From contig NZ_AP022853.1 of the NCBI RefSeq assembly GCF_011764585.1, positions 417,501-481,500 on the forward strand: 64,000 bases of DNA. Reading direction: 5' to 3'. A program made the position numbers and the translations under genes. The notes beneath the pieces were generated by a model. The model had not been told where the DNA came from. It saw nothing but the letters and a program-made list of their open reading frames with translations, and did not search any database. Below, piece by piece: positions 41,378 to 49,511 of this stretch. The DNA is from Sulfurimicrobium lacus. GTDB taxonomy: Bacteria; Pseudomonadota; Gammaproteobacteria; Burkholderiales; Sulfuricellaceae. The number at the start of each line of letters is the position of its first letter. The first letter of the stretch is position 1.

Positions 41378-42691
41378 ATGCCATCCAGACTGCCAGTCCG
41401 AGCAGCGTCAGCGACGGGACAGCGCGGCGTGGCGTTGTTGCTGCTTCTGCTGCTGATTGTCGTGGGGGTGCTGGCCGTGTTCGTGACCGGCATGAACCGG
41501 GCCGCGCAACAGCAGGAGCGGGACCGGATTACCAGCGAGGCACTGGCGCAGGCGAAGGCGGCGTTGATAGGGTATGCCGTGACCTACAGTGATACTCATG
41601 CAAATCAAGTTAATGGCCATCTCCCCCTTCCAGATTTGGGTTCGTCGCGTAACGGCATTCCTGGGGAGGGAAATGCAGCGGGAAATTTTACGGGGAATGT
41701 CGTTAATCTGAGTGTGGTGGGGCGACTCCCATGGAAAAAACTGGGGCTCCCCCCTTTGCGCGACGGATATGGGGAGTGCCTTTGGTATGCGGTTTCGGGC
41801 GCATTTCAGAATGTGCAGCAATCTCCCTTCCTGAACTGGGATACGCTTGGACAGTTTGAGATTTATACCTCCAATGGTGTGCCAGGAGGAACTGTCAGTG
41901 CGGTGGGCGCTAATTACCATCAAAGGCCAGTGGCGGTTATATTCGCGCCCGGACCACTGTTGGCCGGCCAGAGCCGAGCAACGTCGGCAGTGGATAGTGT
42001 CGATGAGTGCGGCGGAAATTATGATGCACGGAATTATTTGGATACCTCCGATCCAAACACGCTCATCAACAATATCATCAATTATTTTTCTGGCACAAAT
42101 AGCGCTACGGGAACCACTTCCCTCGCGACCCCTAAACCTATCATCCAGGGAACGGTTCGGGATTCCAGTGGTGGTTGGTTGGTAAATGACCGGCTATTGA
42201 CCATCAACTCCGATGAATTATTCAGAGGAATCAAGAAGCGTAGCGATTTCAGCACATTCATAGCCTCTGCAGTGGCTTGCCTTTCTTTTCCTCCTCTTCC
42301 TCCACCAGTAACGATAGACTTTGACACCCTGCTGGAAACTCCCGTGAGTCCCGTTGGAAGTTTGAATGTGGGCCGAATACCAAACTCGGCATGCAACATC
42401 CCCAGCTACAATCCTGTGCAAAAATGGCGAGACAATCTCTTTTATGCGACATGCACGACCGGATCAGCTTGCCTGACAGTGAATGGCTCGCCCTGTAAAG
42501 GTGTGGTCATTTTTGCGGGCGAACGGGGTGCTATGCAGATGAGGGCGACCAATGCGCAAAAGAATGACTGGAGTAATTACCTGGAAGGGCCTGTTTTGAG
42601 CGCTTTTTCGACTGGCAGTGCCAACTTTTTCGGGGCGTCTTCGTACTCTGCTTCAGCTCCATCTACAGATGTATTGGCCTGCATTCCATGA
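41378..42691 (+). CDS. Pilin-like surface protein lacking the +5 glutamate (tip/minor pilin candidate)
   Basis: A 437-aa protein I do not recognise by name. The N-terminus has a basic leader, GQRG|VALLLLLLLIVVG as a class-III-like cleavage site after G17 and a long hydrophobic helix without Glu at +5, as in GspK/PilX-type minor pilins. A helix QAKAALIGYA follows, then a large soluble domain rich in Ser, Asn, Gly and Pro with several cysteines in its C-terminal half. From about 41600 the base composition becomes more AT-rich than the preceding operon, which suggests different evolution of the exposed part. It starts 8 bp after the MshK-like gene and precedes another pilin-like gene. Confidence 0.7.
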   Translation: MPSRLPVRAASATGQRGVALLLLLLLIVVGVLAVFVTGMNRAAQQQERDRITSEALAQAKAALIGYAVTYSDTHANQVNGHLPLPDLGSSRNGIPGEGNAAGNFTGNVVNLSVVGRLPWKKLGLPPLRDGYGECLWYAVSGAFQNVQQSPFLNWDTLGQFEIYTSNGVPGGTVSAVGANYHQRPVAVIFAPGPLLAGQSRATSAVDSVDECGGNYDARNYLDTSDPNTLINNIINYFSGTNSATGTTSLATPKPIIQGTVRDSSGGWLVNDRLLTINSDELFRGIKKRSDFSTFIASAVACLSFPPLPPPVTIDFDTLLETPVSPVGSLNVGRIPNSACNIPSYNPVQKWRDNLFYATCTTGSACLTVNGSPCKGVVIFAGERGAMQMRATNAQKNDWSNYLEGPVLSAFSTGSANFFGASSYSASAPSTDVLACIP

Positions 42692-42706
42692 TTAACAGGT
42701 GCCTTA

Positions 42707-43450
42707 ATGTATAAAAACGAGGGTTTTTCGCTGATCGAGCTGGCGATCGTGCTGGTGGTGGTGGCCCTGCTCCTGGGTGGACTGTTGGTGCCGCTGACGA
42801 TGCAGATCGAACAGCAGAAGACTAAGGAAACGCAGAAAATTCTTGAAGATGCGAAGGAGGCGATAATTGGGTTTGCGATAGCAAATGGGCGGTTGCCATG
42901 TCCCGCATCAAACTCAAGCAATGGCCAAGAGAGTTTTGATACAGCGGCAGGAGGAAATGCAGCCAATGGAAAATGTTCGAATTTCTACAATGGGTTTCTG
43001 CCAGCAGTAACTTTGGGGGTTAATCCGGTTGATGCCAATGGGTATGCGGTCGATGCATGGGCTCTTACGCAAAACAGGATTCGCTATGCCATCACTACAG
43101 CTAATAGCAATGCCTTTACTTCAACGGGAGGGATGGCGGCCACTACTATGAGCGTATTGGCCCCCGACTTGCGAGTCTGTGCTACGGCCACAGGCATTAT
43201 TGCCACAAACTGTGGGACGGCTATGAGTCTTTCCAATAATGCCGTTGCCGTTGTTTATTCGCTAGGGAAAAATGCAGCGATGGGAGGGGGCGGGTTGGAC
43301 GAAGCAGCCAACCTCAATAGTGATGCGGTTTTTGTCAGTCATATTCCCTCGGCCAGTACCGCGGCTAATGGCGACTTCGACGACCTCGTAACCTGGCTCT
43401 CCCCCAACATCCTGTTCAACCGCATGGTGGCGGCAGGCAGATTGCCGTAA
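42707..43450 (+). CDS. Type IV prepilin-like protein
   Basis: A 247-aa protein with a canonical prepilin leader: MYKNEG|FSLIELAIVL, Gly at -1, Phe at +1 and Glu at +5, followed by a hydrophobic helix. The segment DAKEAIIGFAIANGRLPCPA parallels the AKAALIGYA region of the preceding gene, so the two share a fold near the N-terminus. The rest is Ala/Asn/Thr-rich and surface-like. It is larger than most major pilins (about 150-200 aa). It needs a prepilin peptidase, which is not encoded here. It ends 4 bp before the convergent pmbA stop. Confidence 0.85.
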   Translation: MYKNEGFSLIELAIVLVVVALLLGGLLVPLTMQIEQQKTKETQKILEDAKEAIIGFAIANGRLPCPASNSSNGQESFDTAAGGNAANGKCSNFYNGFLPAVTLGVNPVDANGYAVDAWALTQNRIRYAITTANSNAFTSTGGMAATTMSVLAPDLRVCATATGIIATNCGTAMSLSNNAVAVVYSLGKNAAMGGGGLDEAANLNSDAVFVSHIPSASTAANGDFDDLVTWLSPNILFNRMVAAGRLP

Positions 43451-43454
43451 GGGC

Positions 43455-44795
43455 TTATTCCCCCGCCACCGTCATCTGCCCGATCAGGATCGAGCCGCAC
43501 TGGCGCGCGCCGCGCACCACCACGTCGTTGCCCACCGCGACGATGTTGCGGAACATGTCCTTGAGGTTGCCGGCGATGGTGATTTCTTCCACCGGGTACT
43601 GGATTTTTCCGCCTTCCACCCAGAATCCCGCCGCGCCGCGCGAATAGTCGCCGGTGACGGGATTGACGCCTTGTCCCAGCAGTTCCGTGACCAGCAGGCC
43701 GCGATCCATGGTTTTGAGCAGGGCGGCGAAGTCGTGGCCGGTGTCCGCGAGGATCAGGTTGTGGCTGCCGCCGGCGTTGCCGGTGCTGCTCATGCCGAGC
43801 TTGCGCGCCGAGTAGGTGGAGAGGAAGTAACCCTGCAGCACGCCGTCCTTGACCACGTCGCGGCTCCTGGTGGCGACGCCTTCGTTGTCGAAGGGGCTGC
43901 TGGCGAGACCTTTTTTCAGGTGGGGCAGTTCCTGCAGGTGGATGAAGGGGGCGAAGATTTCCTTGCCCAGGCTGTCGAGCAGGAATGAGGACTTGCGGTA
44001 CAGGCTGCCGCCGCTGACCGCGCCGAGGAAGCTGCCGAGCAGGCTGGAGGCCAGCGGGGCTTCGAACAGCACCGGCACCTGCATGGTCTTGAGCTTGCGC
44101 GCGTCGAGGCGGCGCACCGTGCGCTCGCCGGCCATGCGCCCCACGGCGGCGGCGTTGTCCAGGTCGGCGGCGGCGCGTGCGGTGGCGTACCAGTAGTCGC
44201 GCTGCATGCCTTGTTCCGATTCCGCCACCACCGCGCAGCTGATGCCCTGGCGCGTGGTGGGGTAGCCGCCGATGAAGCCGAGGCTGTTGGCGTACACGAA
44301 CAGGGATTCGTGGGTGGAAACCGAGGCCCCTTCCGAATTGTTGATGCGCTGGTCCACGCCCATGGCTGCGCTTTCGCACTCCTGCGCCAGTGCGATGGCC
44401 TGATCCACCGGCAGTTCCCAGGGATGGTACAGGTCGAGCTCGGGGATTTCCTTCGCCAGTAGTGCTTCGTCGGCGAGGCCCGCGAAATCGTCGCTGGCGG
44501 TGTGTTTTGCGATGCTGCAAGCGGCCTTGACGGTGTCGCGGATGGCCTCCGGCGACAGGTCGGAAGTGCTGGCGTGGCCGCGCCGATGGCCGAAATACAC
44601 CGATACGCCGAGGCCCTTGTCGCGGTTGTATTCGATGGTCTCCACTTCGTTCTGGCGCACCGAGACGTTCTGGCCGAAGCCCTGCGAGACTTCCGCTTCG
44701 CAGGCGCTGGCACCGGATTTTTTGGCCTGGCTCAGAATGTCCTGAGAAATCTGCTGGAGGGCGTCGAAAGTATAAGTAAAGCGGGAATCCTGCAC
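43455..44795 (-). CDS. pmbA: Metalloprotease PmbA (TldE)
   Basis: A 446-aa TldD/PmbA family protein, the partner subunit of the TldD protease involved in microcin maturation and CcdA turnover. GFGQNVSVRQNEVETIEYNRD near the N-terminus (quoted start GFGQNVSVRQNEVE) and NPVTGDYSRGAAGFWVEGG near the C-terminus are conserved. PmbA subunits usually lack the catalytic HExxxH found in TldD, and none is visible here. It is divergent from yjgA, the usual neighbour. Confidence 0.95.
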   Translation of the reverse strand: MQDSRFTYTFDALQQISQDILSQAKKSGASACEAEVSQGFGQNVSVRQNEVETIEYNRDKGLGVSVYFGHRRGHASTSDLSPEAIRDTVKAACSIAKHTASDDFAGLADEALLAKEIPELDLYHPWELPVDQAIALAQECESAAMGVDQRINNSEGASVSTHESLFVYANSLGFIGGYPTTRQGISCAVVAESEQGMQRDYWYATARAAADLDNAAAVGRMAGERTVRRLDARKLKTMQVPVLFEAPLASSLLGSFLGAVSGGSLYRKSSFLLDSLGKEIFAPFIHLQELPHLKKGLASSPFDNEGVATRSRDVVKDGVLQGYFLSTYSARKLGMSSTGNAGGSHNLILADTGHDFAALLKTMDRGLLVTELLGQGVNPVTGDYSRGAAGFWVEGGKIQYPVEEITIAGNLKDMFRNIVAVGNDVVVRGARQCGSILIGQMTVAGE

Positions 44796-44824
44796 TGTGA
44801 CCTCGATTGGTAGGAACGGCGCGG

Positions 44825-44853
44825 CTGAAAGCGGCCTGAAATGCGGTTATGAT
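44825..44853 (+). promoter_or_regulatory. Candidate sigma-70 promoter for yjgA
   Basis: CTGAAA (44825-44830), 17-bp spacer, TATGAT (44848-44853), 27 bp before the yjgA start in the pmbA-yjgA divergent gap. Four of six bases match in the -35 and five of six in the -10. Confidence 0.4.
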
Positions 44854-44880
44854 AACAACTTTAATTAGCGAAGCGAAACC

Positions 44881-45435
44881 ATGCCGGACAGTGAAATGCA
44901 GGAAGATGAAGAGATCAGCCGCTCGCAGCGCAAGCGCGACGTGGAAGCCCTGCAGGAGATAGGGGAGCGCCTGGTGACTTTGAATGCTTCCCGGCTCGCC
45001 CAGTTGGACATCCCGGACAACCTGCGCGATGCGGTGCGCGAAGCCAAGCGCCTGACCGCCAACGGCGCCATCCGCCGCCAGAAGCAATATATCGGCAAGC
45101 TCATGCGTAACGTCGACCCTGCGCCGATCCTGGCCAAATTTCAGGAATGGGACGGCAAAAGCCGCGAGCAGGCGGCCAAGTTCCACGAACTGGAGCGCTG
45201 GCGCGACAGGCTGCTGGCCGACGACAAGCTTATCAGCGAGCTGATCCTGGCGCACCCGCGCGCCGACGTGCAGCGCCTGCGCACCCTGATCCGCAACGCG
45301 AACAAGGAACAGGCCGCCGGCCGTCCGCCGAAAAGCAGCCGCGAGCTGTTCAAGGAGTTGCGTCAGCTGATGCTCGAAGAATCGGGTCCGGAAGACGAGA
45401 CGGATAACGAAGACTATACCCAACAGGACGATTGA
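44881..45435 (+). CDS. yjgA: Ribosome-associated protein YjgA (DarP, DUF615)
   Basis: A 184-aa, highly charged helical protein of the DUF615 family, implicated in late 50S ribosomal subunit assembly. [20 protein letters not shown] and [14 protein letters not shown] are family landmarks; the C-terminal [12 protein letters not shown] is followed by an acidic tail. It is divergent from pmbA, a widely conserved arrangement, and precedes argJ by 1 bp. Confidence 0.94.
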   Translation: MPDSEMQEDEEISRSQRKRDVEALQEIGERLVTLNASRLAQLDIPDNLRDAVREAKRLTANGAIRRQKQYIGKLMRNVDPAPILAKFQEWDGKSREQAAKFHELERWRDRLLADDKLISELILAHPRADVQRLRTLIRNANKEQAAGRPPKSSRELFKELRQLMLEESGPEDETDNEDYTQQDD

Positions 45436-45436
45436 A

Positions 45437-46666
45437 ATGCCCGTGAACCTGAATCCCCCCCTAGCCGAACAACTCCTGCCCGTGAAAGGCGTCGCTCTCG
45501 GTATCGCCGAAGCCGGCATCAAGAAAGCCGAGCGCAAGGACCTGATGGTCATGCGCCTGGGCGACAGGGCGCGTGTCGCGGGCGTGTTCACCCTGAATCG
45601 CTTCTGCGCCGCGCCGGTGACCTTGTGCCGCCAGCATTTGCAGTCCGGCAAGCCGATCCGCGCGCTGGTGGTGAATACCGGCAACGCCAACGCCGGTACC
45701 GGCGAAGAGGGCATGAGCCGGGCGCGCCAGACATGCGTGGAGGTGGCGCGCCTGCTGGCCTGCGACGCAGATCAGGTGCTGCCTTTTTCCACCGGGGTGA
45801 TCCTGGAGCCCTTGCCGGTGGACAAGATTATCGCTGGTCTGCCCGCGGCAGTGGCGAACCTCAAGGAAAGCAACTGGTTCGACGCCGCGCACGCCATCAT
45901 GACCACCGACATCCTGCCCAAGGCGGCCTCCCGGCAAATCAGCCTGGGCGGCAAGACGGTGACGATCACCGGCATCGCCAAGGGCTCCGGCATGATCCAC
46001 CCCAACATGGCGACCATGCTCGGCTACGTCGCCACCGACGCGGCGGTGAGCCAGGCGCTGCTGGAAACGCTGGTGAAGCATGCCGCCGACAGGTCCTTCA
46101 ACTGCATCACGGTGGACGGCGACACTTCCACCAACGACTCCTTCATGCTGATCGCCAGCGGCGAGGCGGACGTGGCGGAAATCAGCAACGAGGCGAGCGC
46201 CGAATACCTTGTGTTGCGTGACGCCGTCACGGAACTGTCGCAAGTGCTGGCCCAGGCCATCGTGCGGGACGGCGAGGGCGCGACCAAGTTCATGACCATC
46301 GCCGTCGAAGGCGGCGCCAGCGAGGCCGAGTGCCGCCTGGTGGGTTATGCCATCGCCCATTCGCCGCTGGTGAAAACCGCGTTCTTCGCCTCCGACCCCA
46401 ACCTCGGTCGCATTCTCGCGGCCATCGGCTATGCCGGCATCGCCGACCTGGACGTGGACAAGATCAAGCTCTACCTGGGCGACGTGCTGGTGGCCGAAAA
46501 CGGCGGCCGTGCGGCCAGCTACCAGGAACAGGACGGCCAGCGCGTGATGCAGGCGCCGGAAATCACCGTGCGCGTGCTGCTTGGCCGCGGAGCGGCAGCA
46601 GCGACGGTGTGGACCTGCGATTTTTCCTACGACTACGTCAAGATCAACGCCGAATATCGCAGCTGA
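45437..46666 (+). CDS. argJ: Bifunctional ornithine acetyltransferase / N-acetylglutamate synthase ArgJ
   Basis: Arginine-pathway enzyme that recycles the acetyl group from N-acetylornithine to glutamate. The 409-aa precursor has the self-cleavage site A192-T193 in [15 protein letters not shown], giving alpha and beta chains, and the [11 protein letters not shown] block. The start MPVNLNPPL is 1 bp after the yjgA stop. No separate argA-like synthase is visible here. Confidence 0.97.
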   Translation: MPVNLNPPLAEQLLPVKGVALGIAEAGIKKAERKDLMVMRLGDRARVAGVFTLNRFCAAPVTLCRQHLQSGKPIRALVVNTGNANAGTGEEGMSRARQTCVEVARLLACDADQVLPFSTGVILEPLPVDKIIAGLPAAVANLKESNWFDAAHAIMTTDILPKAASRQISLGGKTVTITGIAKGSGMIHPNMATMLGYVATDAAVSQALLETLVKHAADRSFNCITVDGDTSTNDSFMLIASGEADVAEISNEASAEYLVLRDAVTELSQVLAQAIVRDGEGATKFMTIAVEGGASEAECRLVGYAIAHSPLVKTAFFASDPNLGRILAAIGYAGIADLDVDKIKLYLGDVLVAENGGRAASYQEQDGQRVMQAPEITVRVLLGRGAAAATVWTCDFSYDYVKINAEYRS

Positions 46667-46674
46667 TCGCAATC

Positions 46675-47556
46675 ATGAAACAGAGCAACCTGGATCGTTT
46701 TCTCGACCGCGCCGAAACCCTGCTGCAACGCGTGGAACAAGTGCTGCCGGGTATCCCGGCCTTGCCTGCGTGGGATGCTGCGATCGCCTTCCGCTGGCGC
46801 AAGCGCGGCACGCAAGGATTCCTGCAGGCGGTGGAGCATCCGCATCGCATCGCACTGAAAGACCTGCAGGGCGTCGACGAGCAGAAAAAGCTGCTCGACC
46901 GCAACACGCGGCAGTTTGTGCAGGGGCTGCCGGCCAACAACGTGTTGCTGACCGGGGCGCGCGGAACCGGCAAGTCATCGCTGATCAAGGCGGCGCTGAA
47001 CGAGTATGCCCCGAAGGGCTTGCGCCTGATCGAGGTGGAGCGGCAGGAATTGGTGGATCTGCCGGACATCGTGGAACTGCTGTACCGGCGCAGCGAGCGC
47101 TTCATTGTTTATTGCGACGATCTGTCCTTCGATGCCGGCGAGCCTGGTTACCGGGCGCTCAAGGTGGCGCTGGACGGTTCCGTTGCCGCGCCTTCTGAAA
47201 ACGTGCTGATTTATGCCACTTCCAACCGCCGCCACCTGATGCCGGAGTACATGGCGGAAAACCTGGAGGCGCGGAATGTCGATGGGGAGGTTCATCCGGG
47301 CGAAACCACCGAGGAAAAGGTTTCTCTTTCCGAGCGTTTCGGCCTGTGGCTCTCTTTCTATCCCTTCGATCAGGATCAATACCTCGCCATCGTGCAGCAC
47401 TGGCTGGCCCATTTTGGCGTGACCGACCGTGACTCGGAACAGGTGCGGCGCGAGGCGCTCCAGTGGGCACTGGGGCGCGGATCGCGCAGCGGACGTTCGG
47501 CATGGCAGTTCGCGCGCGACTGGTCCGGCCGGCTGGGGCTGAAAAGCCGGAAATGA
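46675..47556 (+). CDS. DUF815-family AAA+ ATPase
   Basis: A 293-aa P-loop ATPase of the DUF815 family. Walker A is in NVLLTGARGTGKSSLIKAAL, Walker B in RFIVYCDDLSFD, and TSNRRHLMPEYM is the sensor-1 region. The C-terminal HWLAHFG...RSGRSAWQFARDW block is typical. Biological role unknown. It follows argJ by 8 bp and overlaps the Nudix-ThiE gene by 4 bp, an order found in many betaproteobacteria; the start at 46675 is chosen by that context. Confidence 0.92.
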   Translation: MKQSNLDRFLDRAETLLQRVEQVLPGIPALPAWDAAIAFRWRKRGTQGFLQAVEHPHRIALKDLQGVDEQKKLLDRNTRQFVQGLPANNVLLTGARGTGKSSLIKAALNEYAPKGLRLIEVERQELVDLPDIVELLYRRSERFIVYCDDLSFDAGEPGYRALKVALDGSVAAPSENVLIYATSNRRHLMPEYMAENLEARNVDGEVHPGETTEEKVSLSERFGLWLSFYPFDQDQYLAIVQHWLAHFGVTDRDSEQVRREALQWALGRGSRSGRSAWQFARDWSGRLGLKSRK

Positions 47557-48533
47557 CGCAGCGGCGAAAGGTAGTCGATGTCGTTGCGGCGGTGATCGTG
47601 CAGCCCGATGGGCGCTTTCTCCTGGCGCGTCGTCCCGACGGCAAGCCTTATGCCGGATACTGGGAATTTCCCGGCGGCAAGGTCGAAGCGGGCGAATCCC
47701 TGCTTCACGCCCTGGCACGCGAACTGCACGAGGAACTGGGTATCGAGGTTAAACACGCCTATCCTTGGCTGGTGCGGCATTTCGACTATGAGCATGCCAG
47801 CGTGAAATTGCATTTCTTCCGCGTGGTGGCCTGGACCGGCGAACCGCACGGCAAGGAAGGCCAGTTGCTCGCCTGGCAGACGCCGGGCAGTGTCGATGTC
47901 ATCCCCCTGCTTCCCGCCAACGGCCCCATTCTCAACGCGCTGGAATTGCCCGCCATCCTGGCCATCAGCAATATCGCGGAAATGGGCGAAGAGCCGTTCA
48001 TGGCCAGTTTCGCCTCCGCACTGGAAAAGGGCCTGCGCCTGATCCAGTTGCGCGAGAAGTCCTTGTCTCCGCTTGAGCTGGAGCGAGTGGCGCAGCGGTT
48101 CGTGGCGCTGGCGCGCCCTTATGGGGCAAAAGTGCTGATCAATGCCGATGTCAGGCTGGCAGAGGCGACTGGTGCGGATGGCGTGCATCTGCCTTCGTCC
48201 GCATTGATGAGCCTTGAGGCTCGCCCGCAGATCGGGTTAGTGGGCGCTTCCTGTCATTCCTCTGACGAACTGGCACGGGCGGTGGAACTGGGTCTCGATT
48301 ACGTGCTGCTGGGGACGGTGCTGCCGACCCGGAGCCACCCCGGCGGGCCTGCGCTGGGATGGGACGCGTTCGCGGCATTGATCGGCGATTATCCGCTGCC
48401 GGTCTATGCGCTGGGGGGCATGAGTCCAACACATCTCGAAACGGCGTGGTCGGCCGGTGCGCATGGCATTGCCATGCTGCGCGGCGCGTGGTCTGGTAGG
48501 TCGGGTTTAAACCCGACGAAAGCGACGGGCTAA
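47553..48533 (+). CDS. Nudix hydrolase (MutT-like) fused to thiamine-phosphate-synthase-like domain
   Basis: A 326-aa two-domain protein. Residues about 5-135 are a MutT-type Nudix domain with box GGKVEAGESLLHALARELHE and EELGI. Residues about 140-315 are a ThiE-like barrel (LIQLREKSLS, VLINADVRLAEATGADGVHL, GASCHSSDELARA, GTVLPTRSHPG). Known fusions of this type are proposed to clean up oxidised nucleotides and damaged thiamine phosphates; whether the ThiE half is active is uncertain. It overlaps the DUF815 gene by 4 bp. Its last residues (about GRSGLNPTKATG) are encoded by a REP-like palindromic repeat that also supplies the stop codon. Confidence 0.92.
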   Translation: MTQRRKVVDVVAAVIVQPDGRFLLARRPDGKPYAGYWEFPGGKVEAGESLLHALARELHEELGIEVKHAYPWLVRHFDYEHASVKLHFFRVVAWTGEPHGKEGQLLAWQTPGSVDVIPLLPANGPILNALELPAILAISNIAEMGEEPFMASFASALEKGLRLIQLREKSLSPLELERVAQRFVALARPYGAKVLINADVRLAEATGADGVHLPSSALMSLEARPQIGLVGASCHSSDELARAVELGLDYVLLGTVLPTRSHPGGPALGWDAFAALIGDYPLPVYALGGMSPTHLETAWSAGAHGIAMLRGAWSGRSGLNPTKATG

Positions 48534-48545
48534 AGCCCGTTCTAC
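48496..48545. repeat. REP-like palindromic pair holding two convergent stop codons
   Basis: Two adjacent palindromes, GTCGGGTTTAAACCCGAC (48500-48517) and ACGGGCTAAAGCCCGT (48525-48540), are bracketed by GTAG and CTAC. The TAA of the Nudix-ThiE gene (48531-48533) and the TAG of yacG (complement of 48542-48544) both lie inside. The hairpins could act as a bidirectional transcript end, though no T-tract is present. Confidence 0.7.
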
Positions 48546-48730
48546 TCGCTATCCGGCAGGGGTTTTTCTGCCTCCGGTATGCGGAATTCCTCATTGGCCC
48601 ACTGGCCCAGATCGATCAGCTTGCAGCGCCTGCTGCAGAATGGCCGATAGGGATTTGAGGTTGAATAGGGCGCGGCTTCCCCGCAGGTGGGGCAATGTAC
48701 GATACGTGGCGTAGACGGTTGGGATGACAC
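48542..48730 (-). CDS. yacG: DNA gyrase inhibitor / zinc-finger protein YacG
   Basis: A 62-aa zinc protein with the four-cysteine signature CPTCG...[14 protein letters not shown] and the NEEFRIP tail, diagnostic for YacG, which binds GyrB and inhibits gyrase in E. coli. A GTG start at 48730 gives the usual family length; an upstream ATG at 48826 would add 32 residues without family support. It normally neighbours zapD and coaE; here an unrelated plus-strand gene separates it from zapD. Confidence 0.88.
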   Translation of the reverse strand: MSSQPSTPRIVHCPTCGEAAPYSTSNPYRPFCSRRCKLIDLGQWANEEFRIPEAEKPLPDSE

Positions 48731-48958
48731 GGCGGGCGGCTCTAGAACATTAAATAGGTGTAGGAAGTTTTGCGGCTCAACAAGTGTTGCTGGCGCAATT
48801 CTGTCGTGCTTTGCGGGAATGTGCAAGGGCGCGAAATTATCCCCGTGCCAGTCTTCATCGTGTAAGTAAAATCCTACGAAAAAATGGGATTAATCCGGCA
48901 TACGGACATCGGGCTAAACACTAGACTTGATTAATCTCAATTAGTCCGGGCTTAGGCA

Positions 48959-49483
48959 ATGTTTCGACTAACTCCGAGTAAGCGTCCCGTGTCGGCAATC
49001 GCCTTCCCCCCGCTTTCCCGGCTGCAAGTTTTTCTGCTGAACCTCGTCTGGCGGGCCACGACCCATGTTGTGACGTCACCCTTTGGCCGGCTGAAATGGA
49101 TCTATCGCTTCCACAGTGCCTACGATTGGCTCGCCTCGATATTCTCTTCTAATGCAAAGAGCCGCTCTCGCGACTGTTGTTTCGAGATCTACATTTCCAC
49201 CCTTGAAGCGGCTTACATTACGAAACACACGGGTATTCCGTTCAATACTTCCAGTCCCCATTCCCCGGGGCATAAGTCATCCTGCCCATTTCATTCGCCG
49301 GGCAAAAGCTGTTCTATCTACCGATTCCGGCCATTTAATTGCCGTACGTCCCAAAGCCCCGAGCAGTTCACTAACGGCGCATCAGGGTTGGGTTATCCAT
49401 CGCCAGTGCCGGCTAAAATTTGTCGCGTGATTGACCAATTGAACAATGGAAACCCCAAGAAAGATATTCGGGACTTCTTTTAA
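48959..49483 (+). CDS. YkgJ-like cysteine-cluster protein
   Basis: A 174-aa product with a C-terminal cysteine pattern (DCCFEI ... SCPFHSPGKSCSIYRFRPFNC) matching the metal-binding pattern of YkgJ/UPF0153 proteins (CC, then C-P-F/L, CSIYxxRPxxCR). The first 75 residues are unrelated and somewhat hydrophobic. Base composition is visibly more AT-rich than the flanking zapD and argJ region. It is inserted on the opposite strand between zapD and yacG, which are normally adjacent, suggesting acquisition. Function unknown; zinc or iron binding is inferred. Confidence 0.55.
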   Translation: MFRLTPSKRPVSAIAFPPLSRLQVFLLNLVWRATTHVVTSPFGRLKWIYRFHSAYDWLASIFSSNAKSRSRDCCFEIYISTLEAAYITKHTGIPFNTSSPHSPGHKSSCPFHSPGKSCSIYRFRPFNCRTSQSPEQFTNGASGLGYPSPVPAKICRVIDQLNNGNPKKDIRDFF

Positions 49484-49494
49484 AGCCGTCGAGC

Positions 49495-49511
49495 AGGCCT
49501 GATTAAGGCCT
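49495..49511. terminator. Small convergent hairpin between ykgJ-like gene and zapD
   Basis: AGGCCT, five bases (GATTA), AGGCCT: a 6-bp stem that touches the zapD stop codon. Without a T-tract it is a weak terminator candidate only. Confidence 0.25.

Noticed and set aside
43339-45714. 791-aa minus-strand frame spanning pmbA, yjgA and argJ
   Set aside because: It is a low-complexity Arg/Pro-rich shadow in a high-GC region; the three real genes have strong motif evidence in other frames.
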